A DNA stretch of 64,000 nucleotides, from positions 19,793,001-19,857,000 of the forward strand of contig JALJCS010000010.1 of the NCBI GenBank assembly GCA_023055355.1, in the 5' to 3' direction. Made by a program: the position numbers and the translations under genes. The stretch is from Agelaius tricolor (Eukaryota; Chordata; Aves; Passeriformes; Icteridae). Below, one piece after another: positions 54,757 to 64,000 of the stretch. Each line of letters begins with the position of its first letter. Position 1 is the stretch's first letter. Under the pieces are notes generated by a model. That model saw only the letters and a list, made by a program, of their open reading frames with translations. It was not told the origin of the DNA and made no database searches.

Positions 54757-57700
54757 TTTTTGTACAGATTTCTAAATAGCACAAGTTACTTAAAGCTAAA
54801 GATCTACCCATTCTGTCAGGGTAACAGCAGCAATATCTTTTTGGAAATACACAGCAAAGTGCATATTTTCTCTTTAGCCCTTTCCTGAATGCTGGTTCAT
54901 AAATCCTCTGGTATGAGACTGACTATATATCTGATTTACTAGAAAGCAAAATATTGAAGATAACAAAAAAAATCTCTCTACTCATTTTTATTGAATACAA
55001 AGTAAGGTATCTAACAGAAGGATTATTTCACCTAAGAAGAAATTGGTTAATGAAAGAGGCAAAGTAAATTTCTTTGGGTTTCCCCATGCATATACTCTCT
55101 AATGAACACAGTATTTTATATTAGCTGTGGGATTTTGGAGTCTAATTTTGGAGCATGTAAGCACGGCTGAGAAAACATGATCAGCTCTTGTGGGAAGGAG
55201 TGTACAAGGTGCAAAGGCACACCCTCTCCCAACCTGTGAAATCATGTCAGCACTGAGCAAACATTATGTCCTAGAATTTCTGCAAGCATATATATTTGTT
55301 CCAAGTGTTACACCCAGTCAAGTTTCTTTCCAACTAGACTGATAGTACTTTGTTAGTGGTTGTCTGTTCTTCCTGAGTTGTTCAGAGTCTTCTAGTGTAA
55401 TATTAATAGCTTTATTTTGGGAACACATTAGGCATTCTTTTGTTGGCAAATCTTTGCAAAAACTGCTTCATTTTTCTGTTGATTTCACAGCAACAGTACT
55501 AAAAAGAACGTCAAAAAATGACTGTGTTACATTGAAGGATGAATGGCACAGCAGGTATAGTTTTGCCAAGGATCTCAAATGGAAAGGATAAGGTGAAGAA
55601 AGGCTTTGAGAAACAAAGAGGGATAGGCCAGAGGCAGCTCTGGCCCCATTAACCATTTATGTTTTATTGCAAGTATTTAAATATTGGATTTTTTCCCTTA
55701 ATGCCATATCAAATGAACTACATGAATAGCTGCCTGTATTGAATTTGATATAACTGCCAATCAACAGCCAGTCTGACATGCTAGATTTATAGTAAAAATA
55801 AAATTTCTATCTATTACTGAATCATATACTATAACAAACTATTCCAGACTTGTGCCAAGTGAGCATTTACTGGGGGAAGAGGGATGGAGGGCTTGGAGTG
55901 GTAAAAGTTCACCTGGGGATGGCTCTTGTGGCACAGTAAGAGTCACATAGGCAGTAACTCTCTCCATTTCATGCCTGTGAAAGAGCTGCTGCTATTTAGC
56001 AGAATTTAGAAGCATAAACTCATAGAAATGCTCTTGTCATCTTTCAAAGGAGTTTTTCACTTTAAAAAATAAGTTTCTAGCCTAAAGCTAACTGGCTAAC
56101 AAATAAAACTAAAAAGTCACATTTAGGGGAAAAAACCCACATTCTGACTAATGAACATAAAAGTGGCAATTTACAACTGGGGATTTGACTTAACCTGAAA
56201 CTGGCCAGTACAGGCTGTTCTGTAAGGTTGAGTTAACCCAGGTGAGCTGACAGGGACAGAAACTGCAGAGCCTGGTGGATGCAGCAATTGCCTGGGAGCA
56301 TGGGAGACTGGAGTGGTGTGACAGAAACACACGGGGGGGCTGCAGAAGGGAAAAAGGGTGGCACTGGTCATGGTTGGGATGTGTCAGAGGAGGTAGGGAA
56401 GGTGGGAGCAGTGCCTGTAGTGACTATATCCAGTTGTAACATGACTGGAGGAGCTGATAAATGAGAGTAGTTTTGTCTCTGGGGTAAAAAGAAAAACTTA
56501 TAAGGGAAAGGGAAGGGGAATGTGCTCCTCAGCCTAGAGTTATACCTACAGTTAGGGTTCAGAAAGCCACAATGTCCAGAGCTCCAAGCACACTACAGCT
56601 ACAAAAGGCATGCCAAGGGGAACACAGAACTGCCAGGACATTGTGGCTCATTCCACAGCTCTCTACTTAGCACCAGCCTCAGCCCAAGGTTGCTGGGGAG
56701 TGGATCCAGGATGCCTAGGGACTGTCATTTTTCAGATCCAAATAAGATGTTGGACAGTGCCTCCAAAAAAGATGTAATTATGGATTGCTGGACACTGCTA
56801 GTGCAAGGAGTTTTGGGCCTTCTTTTTCTTCCTAGGTGCTCTCTGGTTTGGTATTCCCATTCTGGCTGATTGGGGAAAAAATGAGACCTGTCTTCAGACT
56901 CCAGATTATGAGCACAAATTACCGTGTAAGGAGGTGCTGAACACATGACACAGTGGATCTGTGTGTGTGCCTTGCAAAAGCAATGGGTCTGTAAGGAAAT
57001 TGAATTAGTGTGAATTTAATGATGGCTTTTATTTGTGGATGCAGATCATGAACATGCACTGGATTCATATCTTTGTATAGATCTCACACAGAAGGTGAAA
57101 TCTAAGAAAAGACAGGGGAAGGAATTAACATTTGTGGAGAGTACCTAAATAGCAAAGCTCAAACAAGTTCATATGTGTATATAAATATATATATCTACAT
57201 ATGTATATGTGTATGCACAATAAGGAAGAGAACAGGCCATTAACATAGAAATGAAGAAAAAATATTTACAGAAAGTGGGTTCCAGACAGAAAATAAAATA
57301 AAGAAGCCAAATCAATACAGCAAATGCCTTAAAAAAGACAGACAAAGCCTCAAACCTGAACGCCCCATCCCCAAAAACTGGAAAATTATACAATTTAATG
57401 AGCAAGGTATTATTAACTGCTATCGATTTTACTTCAGAAAATGTTGCCAGTCATGTTGGATCTACAAGCCATTATTCCAGCCAAGAATTCTTATTATTTT
57501 AAATTAATAAGTATACCTTAGCTATAAATAGCCAGGTCAGTATGCACTAGAAAGGATTTACCAGTTTGGTGAGAACAAAATAGATTGAGGACACTAAAAA
57601 GCTGTTTATTCAAAGATAAAGAAGTCAATAGCAAGTAAAAATAGCAAGGAAAACTACTTAGAATTAATAAGATTGCTAATTTGCATTTAGCAAAATATTT

Positions 57701-58889
57701 ACAAAATACTTTGATACGATAATTATTAGGAATACATAATTAGAATGTGATTACTTTGATCTTGCTGAAATCAGCAGAAAAATCCACTTGAAGTGCGACT
57801 CCTTCCCGCAGCAGCCTCATTTTTGCTCTCTGGCACTATTACTTTTAACTGTTCTATCATGAACAGAGCTGAATTTCTCAGTGTGACCCAGCAAGAGAGC
57901 CCTTTTATGGAGCTCAGTACTCAAAGCAGTGGCCAAACAGTTCTGAAGAGATGTAGACAGGTCTGAACGACCTGATTTCATAAAGGGCTCATTAACAAGC
58001 TTGTCTCCCAGAATCTGAAAATTCCAGAAGGCTGCAGCTTTCCTGAGAAGAGTGACACCACAACCCCCTGAGAGTTACAGCCCTTCTGCCTTGCAAAGTC
58101 AGATCACTCGAGACCAGCTTCTGCAGCTGTATTTCCTGCTGTTTGCTCTGTCAGACACTTCTATCATTTGTTAAATGGGGAGAAACTCTTCCACTTATCT
58201 ACTTCTTTCTAAGTGTTTATTTTCTCTTGCTTCTCAAGTCCTTCTTCTACCAACAAACAGAAAGAAGTTTCCCCAAGCCCAGAGGCTTCTCTTTTCCATC
58301 CTTCTATCATGATTGAATTAGACATGGGGGGAACAGTCTCAATTCCAGCACTGCATCTATATATTTTACACTTATGTACATGTTTATGTACTTACTTGTC
58401 CACTATGCATAAAGAAGACACCAGAAACATGCTTTTTGCAGATTAAAAATAAACAGTCCTGTGGATTCCCTTAAAGTTACTCTATTTTTATCCAAGAGGT
58501 TCTGCTTTTGACTCTGCAAGACTGAACAACTCAGCCCAAGGGGGGCAGCTCTTGCAAATATTCTGAATACAGAGACGAACAAAATGGAAGATGGCAATTC
58601 TTTTTCCCCATGCCCAAACATAAAATGACTTCGAAGTCAAAGCTGACCTAGCAAAAAACAAGTCTCCAAGTGGGGTCTGGGACAGTTCAGGTACAGAAGA
58701 GCGAACCTGGGAGCACGGAGTGTGCTGACGGTGGCCTCCCACCGCCAATGTCTCTATGTGTTTTCTGGTTCTTTTTAAGATAAAAGTACTTGGGGTACAG
58801 GCAAAAGAAAGTAGGTGTTTTCAGATGGAAAATAAAGTCATTACAGAGTATTTTGTCCATGTGAATCCACAGTTTTGACGTAGGCAGAC
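54757..58889. other. Intergenic DNA between ITGB6 and PLA2R1, no gene seen
   Basis: About 4 kb of AT-rich sequence with a short ATATGTATA microsatellite near 57,170-57,215. Chance frames reach 115 codons at 56,522-56,869 with no recognisable product. It likely holds the distal upstream region of PLA2R1. Confidence 0.6.
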
Positions 58890-59095
58890 GGCCCGAGCTG
58901 CACGAGCGGCATTTCCCGGCGCGACCTTCCCCGCAACCTCTCGGGGGGAGCCCGCGGGCCGCCCCGGGGCCGCCCCTCCTTCGCCGCCGGGGTGGGATCG
59001 CCGCTCTGCCCTCCCCGGGGCCGGGCCGCCGGCTCCGCTCCCGGGGCTGAGCGGAGCGGAGCGGGGCAGCAGCGGGCGGGCGCAGCGCCGGGGCG

Positions 59096-59222
59096 ATGCC
59101 GGCGGTGCGGCTGCGGCTCCTGGCCGGCTGCCTCCTCCTCCTCCTCCTCCTGCTGCTGCTGCTGCTGCTGGGCGGCCGCGGCGCCGCCGCCCTCGGCCGG
59201 GACGCGGTGCCTTCCCTGCGGA
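59096..59222 (+). CDS. PLA2R1: PLA2R1 exon 1: signal peptide with a 13-leucine run
   Basis: The ATG sits in a GC-rich context (G at -3). It encodes MPAVRLRLLAGC, then 13 leucines (six CTC codons followed by seven CTG, 59,132-59,170), then GGRGAAALGRDAVPSLR and one base of the next codon. The hydrophobic core is a clear signal sequence, and cleavage is likely near residues 29-34. The donor is GTGAGT. The mature start is not conserved with human. The choice of ATG rests on the signal peptide, the donor phase and the CpG-island position. Confidence 0.88.
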
Positions 59223-62200
59223 GTGAGTGACGCCTCGGGGTGGCCCGGGGGTGGGGAGCGGAGCGGCGCGGCGGGCGGGGGCCCCGGGCACAGCCCCGAG
59301 TCCCGGGCGTTCCGAGCCTGCCGCCGAGCGGCACCGCCGGGCGCCCCGGGGCGAGGGGCCGGGGGCCGCCCCGCTGGCTCTGCTTGGCGTCCTCACTGCT
59401 CCTTTTTCCGCTGCCCTCCGTGCACCCGGAGAGAGTAGCGATAGTTTTATTCTCATTTCCAATAAATCCCTGATACTTCCTTTATTATCACATAAGCAAT
59501 TCTCTTTGCTTCTTTGGAGGGAAGGAAATGGGAGGTGAGGAGGAAGGAAATGAAGCTATCTTGTTCGCCTAGGTTTGTTACAGCCGTTTATTCCCGATTA
59601 GCTGTGTTGAGCCCAAGTAAACAGGAACTTGGAGGTGCTGGTCAGCAATTAGCTCTTCATCTGCGGCTGAACATCAGCTCCAGGCTTCTCTCTGGGAATA
59701 GATTTCTTGTCACCTTGTCCTTGTGTGGAGGGGCACGGATGCAGAGAAGTGGATCTGTTCTTAAGACTCCCCTTCACCCATTCATTTTCTAAAGCATAGA
59801 TTATCTCCTTTCCTCTTGGAGTCCTCTGGGGCCACAGAGCTCCGTGTCAGCTCTTCAGCTGCAGGACTTTGGGCACAGACCTCTCCCTGACACCAGGAGC
59901 TTTGTAACAAAACCCATCTGTGTGAGCAGCTGTGAAATGAATGGTGTAGCCTTGCAAGCTCAGAAAAGGTGAGCCTGGAGACATTCCCAGGCTTGATGTT
60001 GCTCCAGTTGTCTCATTGCCCCACTTAGAGCTGAGCTGGAGCTCATGGAGCTGTCACTGAGCCTGCCATCTCTCATGTCTTACTTCTGTGGTGAGCTGGC
60101 TGTTTCCTGGCAGTCTTCAGGCAAGCAAGCACAGCTCTCTTGCCAATTGCATTTTGTATGTGGGGAATGGAAACCACATTTGGAGGGGGGCTCAAGAATT
60201 ATGGTCTGGCTGTTCTTGGCACAAGTTGCCCCAGCATGAAAAAGGGACGTTTTTCACAGAGATCATCCAGATGGGTTACTTGTGTACACTGGGAAAGAAC
60301 TTTATCTTTTCTCAGCAGTTACTGCAACTCTTAAGGGCCTTACAGATAAAGGCTTTCAAAGGTTGAGAATCCTTCACCTCTGGGTTGTGGTCTTGCTTCC
60401 CCCATCCCAGGAAGGTGCTGTTTGGGAGATGCTGCATGCTGTGGATATAGATAAACTTCCTCAAACACACAATCTACATGTGGATCCCAGTATCCTGGTG
60501 AATTAACCTTATTAATCAGGGTTTACTAGTGCTAATATCCCAGTTTTTAGTTACCTAGCAAATTAACAGTGCATTTTCTGCTCAGCAAAGATAAGACTGC
60601 TGTGGAAAAGACATACCCATAGTATGAGAGGCAGAAACTTCTGGCCATGTAAATAGAGACACCTGTGTTGCCTGTGGAGGAGTGGGTTGGATAAGAAGGG
60701 TGAAACCAGTACAAACTGCAAAACTTCACTGGTTTTCACCAGCTGCCAGTCAGAAGGGCTTGCTCCTGCTCCATCAGACTGCCAGTCTCTATAGCTATGG
60801 GGGAAACAGCCACTCTTAGCAGTGCCACAATCTGTGGTGCCACCTCTCTGTAAGTCATAATGTGTTCTATGCAGAATCTGTGACCAAAAACCTCTCCATA
60901 ATCCATATCCTCTCTGTTCTGCTTGTTGTATGCACGTTATATTGAAGAGCTGATCTCCTGTGTGGTTTTTAGACAGCACTGTTATGGTGCTGCTTGAAAC
61001 ATCTTCCCTTTTTAGGGCCACACCTAAGCTCTATGCACAAAACTTAGCATCTGAGTGGTCCTCTGCATCTCGTAATTCATTTGTGGGCTTTGCCAATTTG
61101 AGAGGGATTTTTTTATTGTCATATTTAGTGCTTCAGTATGCTAGGTGTAGTGAAGTACAGAAACTTGAAAGTATGCATGCCAGAAATTATCACTGTAAAA
61201 TTTGAAGGCAGAACAGAGGTGCTGCTCAGGTTCTCAACACATAATCTCCTGATGCATAAAATATCTCACATATAATGTGAGCAGAACTCCTTGGGTTTTT
61301 ACCATTGGATTTCTGAGTGAATCAAGTAGCTGAGCTGTTGCAGGCTTACATTTTGCTGATTTCCAGTTCTTCAGCTGCCCTCTTTTTTTCAGTCTATATG
61401 ATCAGTTAAACTTTTGCTCCCAAGACATTAAACAGCTGACTTTTTTCACATACTTACAACATGATGTCACATATTCCAGTGAATTTCTATTTGATTCCAA
61501 AAAATCTGGGATGTCAGGCTAGCTCCACAACATCTGCTCTTGTGGAGGGTAGTCACAGATGGCTGAACAATATGTATCAAATAGGAAAGGCATACTTTAA
61601 CCCTTGGCCACCAGTTCTAATGGCATAGATAAGTCCTGCTATTCCTGTGTCTGTTGACAATGCAACTCATTTTCTTTCTTTCTCTGTAGTTGCAGAGTAA
61701 AGAATGAATATGGCAATGTCAGTCTTAAAATATTTATATTTTACTTTAATTGCATTCTCCCATCTGGACTGGGAATCATTTTGCAGTATATAGCATGACT
61801 TGTTGTATTACTTAAACCTTTCTCCATTACTGTGACCTTTACTCTGTCTTGGTGAGCAGTGGCTTTTTTTTTTAAACGTGACTGATGCTTTTGGGCACCT
61901 CTTGTTTTTGTTTGAGGTTATTTTTGGCTATCCAGCTTGAGAAGTATTATCTGGTTTTATTTTTGTGAGCTTGCAAGTAGCCTACATGTTTACAAAAATC
62001 AGCTGGCAGTAAAATTAGACCAGTACTCCTTAGTTTTTTGGAGTGTCAGTTATTCTGATGGATATTTTCAGTTTTCTTCCTAAGTAGCTGCAATTAAAAC
62101 ATCTGTCTTTTAATAATATTTAATCAATTGCAGAATTCTACAGACTGAAAGTTTGTTGTGTTTTCTTCCCCTTGCAGATAAAGGAATATTTATTATCCAG

Positions 62201-62561
62201 AGTGAAACTTCCAGCTTGTGCATTAAAGTGGACAGAGCTGGCCTTGTTCTGGAAGACTGTGGTCAGCTCTCAGAAAAGATGTTATGGAAATGGGTGTCCA
62301 ATCGTCGTCTTTTCAACATAGGCAGCAGCACATGTCTGGGGCTGAACATCAGCAGACCAGAGCAGCCACTAACCATGCTTGAATGTGATTCAACCCAATA
62401 CTCATTGTGGTGGAACTGTGATGGAAAAGAGTTAGTTGGTGTGTCAGAGTTCAAATTAGCAGTTGAAAACAGTAAATATATTGTGGCCAAAAAAAAATCT
62501 ACTTGTCAATGGAAACAGTATATGTCCTATGATGAAGACCTTTGTGAACACCCATTCCAAG
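59096..62561 (+). CDS. PLA2R1: PLA2R1 (avian FcRY), 5' part: exons 1-2; gene continues past the window edge
   Basis: Two exons give the first 170 residues of a mannose-receptor-family protein: a signal peptide and the N-terminal cysteine-rich (ricin-B-like) domain. The segment KGIFIIQSE, then MLWKWVSN, LFNIG, CLGLN, PEQPL and ECDST follows remembered human PLA2R1 almost word for word, and LY75 or MRC1 fit less well. In mammals the protein binds secretory phospholipases A2 and mediates endocytosis. In chicken the orthologue is FcRY, which transports IgY in the yolk sac. The missing remainder should hold a fibronectin type II domain, eight C-type lectin-like domains, a membrane helix and a short tail. 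Its position just downstream of ITGB6 on the same strand matches the conserved order. Confidence 0.92.
59132..59170 (+). repeat. CTC/CTG trinucleotide repeat inside PLA2R1 exon 1
   Basis: Six CTC units followed by seven CTG units, 39 bases, coding for leucine in the signal-peptide core. Repeats of this kind change length readily, and a one-unit change would only alter the number of leucines. Confidence 0.95.
59223..62177 (+). other. PLA2R1: PLA2R1 intron 1
   Basis: About 2.96 kb between donor GTGAGT and acceptor CCCCTTGCAG. The first 200 bases belong to the CpG island. The rest is ordinary sequence without a recognised repeat or gene. Confidence 0.85.
62178..62561 (+). CDS. PLA2R1: PLA2R1 exon 2: CysR (ricin-B-like) domain
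   Basis: Encodes residues 43-170 with split codons at both ends. The entry two bases join the exon 1 base to give Asn43 (human has Asp), followed by KGIFIIQSETSSLCIKV. It contains the beta-trefoil landmarks LWKWVSN and LWWNCDGK and paired cysteines. The acceptor is CCCCTTGCAG and the donor is GTAAGA. In human this domain carries the main membranous-nephropathy autoantibody epitope. In chicken FcRY the N-terminal region takes part in acid-dependent IgY binding. Confidence 0.95.
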
Positions 62562-64000
62562 GTAAGAATAAAACTTTGTCATAGAAGTGTTAGATGGAAA
62601 AAGTTTCAGAATTTCTGTTGGAGGGAGATCAGGTGCTTATGATCCCTTCCAGTCTCTATTGCAGTTTGGGCCTCAAAGTTTGTGGGGTTTTTTTATGTGC
62701 AGTGGTTGAGATGAGCATACCACATAATTGATATTCTTTTGTTAAATTGACCCCCACACCCACCAGTATCCTTCCAAACCAGGAAATGCTCATTTCAAAT
62801 CACCTGTAAAATTAAAAGGGTTACTAAGGATTTGCTGTTGCCTGTGCTGCATGTTCCATTATCAGATAAACCGAAAGAGAGATAAAAAATTATTTGGAGT
62901 TCCTGTCACTGAAAATCAGTCTGTAATTGCAGTGTGCATGGACCAGTGTGTGCCACATTTTGCACCTGGACTCTGAATGTGCCAAACTTTGAAACAGAGA
63001 TCAGAAGTTTGATAAATCCCGCTGTTCAGCTAGTGTGTAGCTGTTCAGCTAAGGTGTAAGAATGTACATCAAGATCCAGGTCTGCAGACCTGAACAGTTT
63101 TCTAGGTTTAAAGACTAAGATAAACCCACTGACTTCAAACAGCAACAGACAGCCTGAACCTTGTCCCCTTCCTCAGCATTTCTGTAAGAGGGAGAGGCCT
63201 GATATTTGCACACTGTCTCAGACTGAAGTTGTTGATTTTCCCCTCTTGAACTGGGTGTTTGGGTTCCAGATCTGGTCTTAGTGGTTTCCCCTGTAGATGT
63301 AGCTCAGCCTCTGCTCTCACCAAACTCCTTCTTTGAGACCTGTGATAACTGGGAAAGTACTACAGTGCCCAGCCTCTTTTTTAAAACCTAATGGAATTCA
63401 TACTTAAGACCAGACAGAAAAGATATAAACCCATGAAAAGTCATACACATTTGCCATGTACACACAGTGAGATAAAAGTAGACCTGGTTTAGCCCTATTA
63501 CTGCAACCTCTCAGAGAGGTGAGGAGAGGATCAGCATTAGGCAGGTACTTCTAGCCTAGTTTTAGGACCAAAGTGTTGAATTGTGTTGGCAAAATCTCTT
63601 TCAGGTTCTGTTTTCCACCTTCTACTACAATGCAAATACCTTCTTACACACATGCAAAGGCTCAAGCCAGCCTGTTAGTCCACCAAGCAAGGGGTGTGAG
63701 GGATAGCTACCTTCAAAAAAAAAATTAAAATATATGTAACTGTGGTAAGAGGTCTGTAGCAATTGAATTTGGTTTCTTGCCAGGACTGAGATAATCCCTC
63801 TGTAGCTGGCAGCATGGTAGCAGGCAGACAGAAAAGCAATCCTGATTTATTTTTTTACTTGTTCCTTGTATTTTCTGTTCATTCACATCAGAAGGGGACT
63901 TACAATGTGTAAACTGCTCTTTTATAAGTGCACAGCCAGCCATTAATTCTAGAAACCTCTAGGAACCTGGCAGTATGTATTGGTTCTGTAGTTGAAGGAC
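62562..64000 (+). other. PLA2R1: PLA2R1 intron 2, partial
   Basis: Begins with GTAAGA after exon 2 and runs to the window edge. No further exon (the expected next is the fibronectin type II domain) is visible, so the next exon lies outside. Confidence 0.8.

Larger units (their letters stand above)
58890..59420. promoter_or_regulatory. PLA2R1: CpG island and probable PLA2R1 promoter
   Basis: An abrupt change from AT-rich flanks to dense CpG and G/C runs surrounds exon 1. GC boxes of the GGGCGGG type occur at about 59,074-59,080 and 59,271-59,278, with a reverse-orientation CCGCCCC near 58,970. No TATA box is obvious within 150 bases of the ATG, as expected for a CpG-island promoter. The transcription start is not determinable by eye. 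Confidence 0.75.

Noticed and set aside
56522..56869. Plus-strand 115-codon frame between the two genes
   Set aside because: No similarity to known proteins, no splice or promoter context, composition as expected by chance.
58992..59438. Plus-strand 148-codon frame overlapping PLA2R1 exon 1 in another frame
   Set aside because: It translates the CTC/CTG repeat as Ser/Cys runs and reads through the exon 1 donor. A shadow of the real exon.
58687..59462. Two overlapping minus-strand open frames of about 215 codons across the CpG island
   Set aside because: Composition is Arg/Pro/Ala/Gly-rich, as expected from any frame through CpG-dense DNA. The plus strand has the recognisable PLA2R1 exon 1. 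No domain and no splice partners.

Overview
The window is vertebrate nuclear DNA, most likely from a bird. It is AT-rich and intron-rich, with GT-AG spliced genes, a CpG island, and the characteristic 3' tail of a CR1 retroposon at about 54.71-54.76 kb. Gene order and orientation (ITGB6 then PLA2R1, both on the + strand) agree with the syntenic block that in mammals contains RBMS1-ITGB6-PLA2R1-LY75. There are no prokaryotic features, CRISPR arrays or recognisable RNA genes.

Layout. (1) 1-21.6 kb is intergenic sequence upstream of ITGB6. I found no coding gene there. It contains short tandem and inverted repeats and a decayed CR1-type LINE at about 13.48-15.15 kb. (2) 21.64-22.0 kb is a candidate promoter/leader region for ITGB6. 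(3) 22,012-50,861 holds a complete ITGB6 coding sequence in 15 exons. The assembled exons total 2,370 bases, giving 789 residues plus a stop, and every junction keeps phase. (4) 50,862-58.88 kb holds the ITGB6 3' UTR, with several AATAAA signals (the best late one at 54,397), then CR1 and other old-repeat debris. (5) 58.89-59.42 kb is a CpG island carrying exon 1 of PLA2R1. Exon 2, the ricin-B-like CysR domain, lies at 62,178-62,561. The gene runs off the right edge.

Function. ITGB6 encodes integrin beta-6, which pairs with alpha-V on epithelial cells, binds RGD ligands and activates latent TGF-beta. PLA2R1 encodes a mannose-receptor-family endocytic receptor. In chicken the PLA2R1 orthologue is FcRY, the yolk-sac receptor for IgY, so in a bird this second gene is probably the maternal-antibody transport receptor. 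The two genes are syntenic neighbours but not functionally coupled.

I see no wholly new biological system. The points most worth a second look are the divergent C-terminal tail of the beta-6 protein, a substitution in its ligand-specificity loop, the FcRY identity and repeat-encoded leucine run of the second gene, the CpG-rich exon 10 inside an AT-rich gene, and the decayed CR1 copy upstream.
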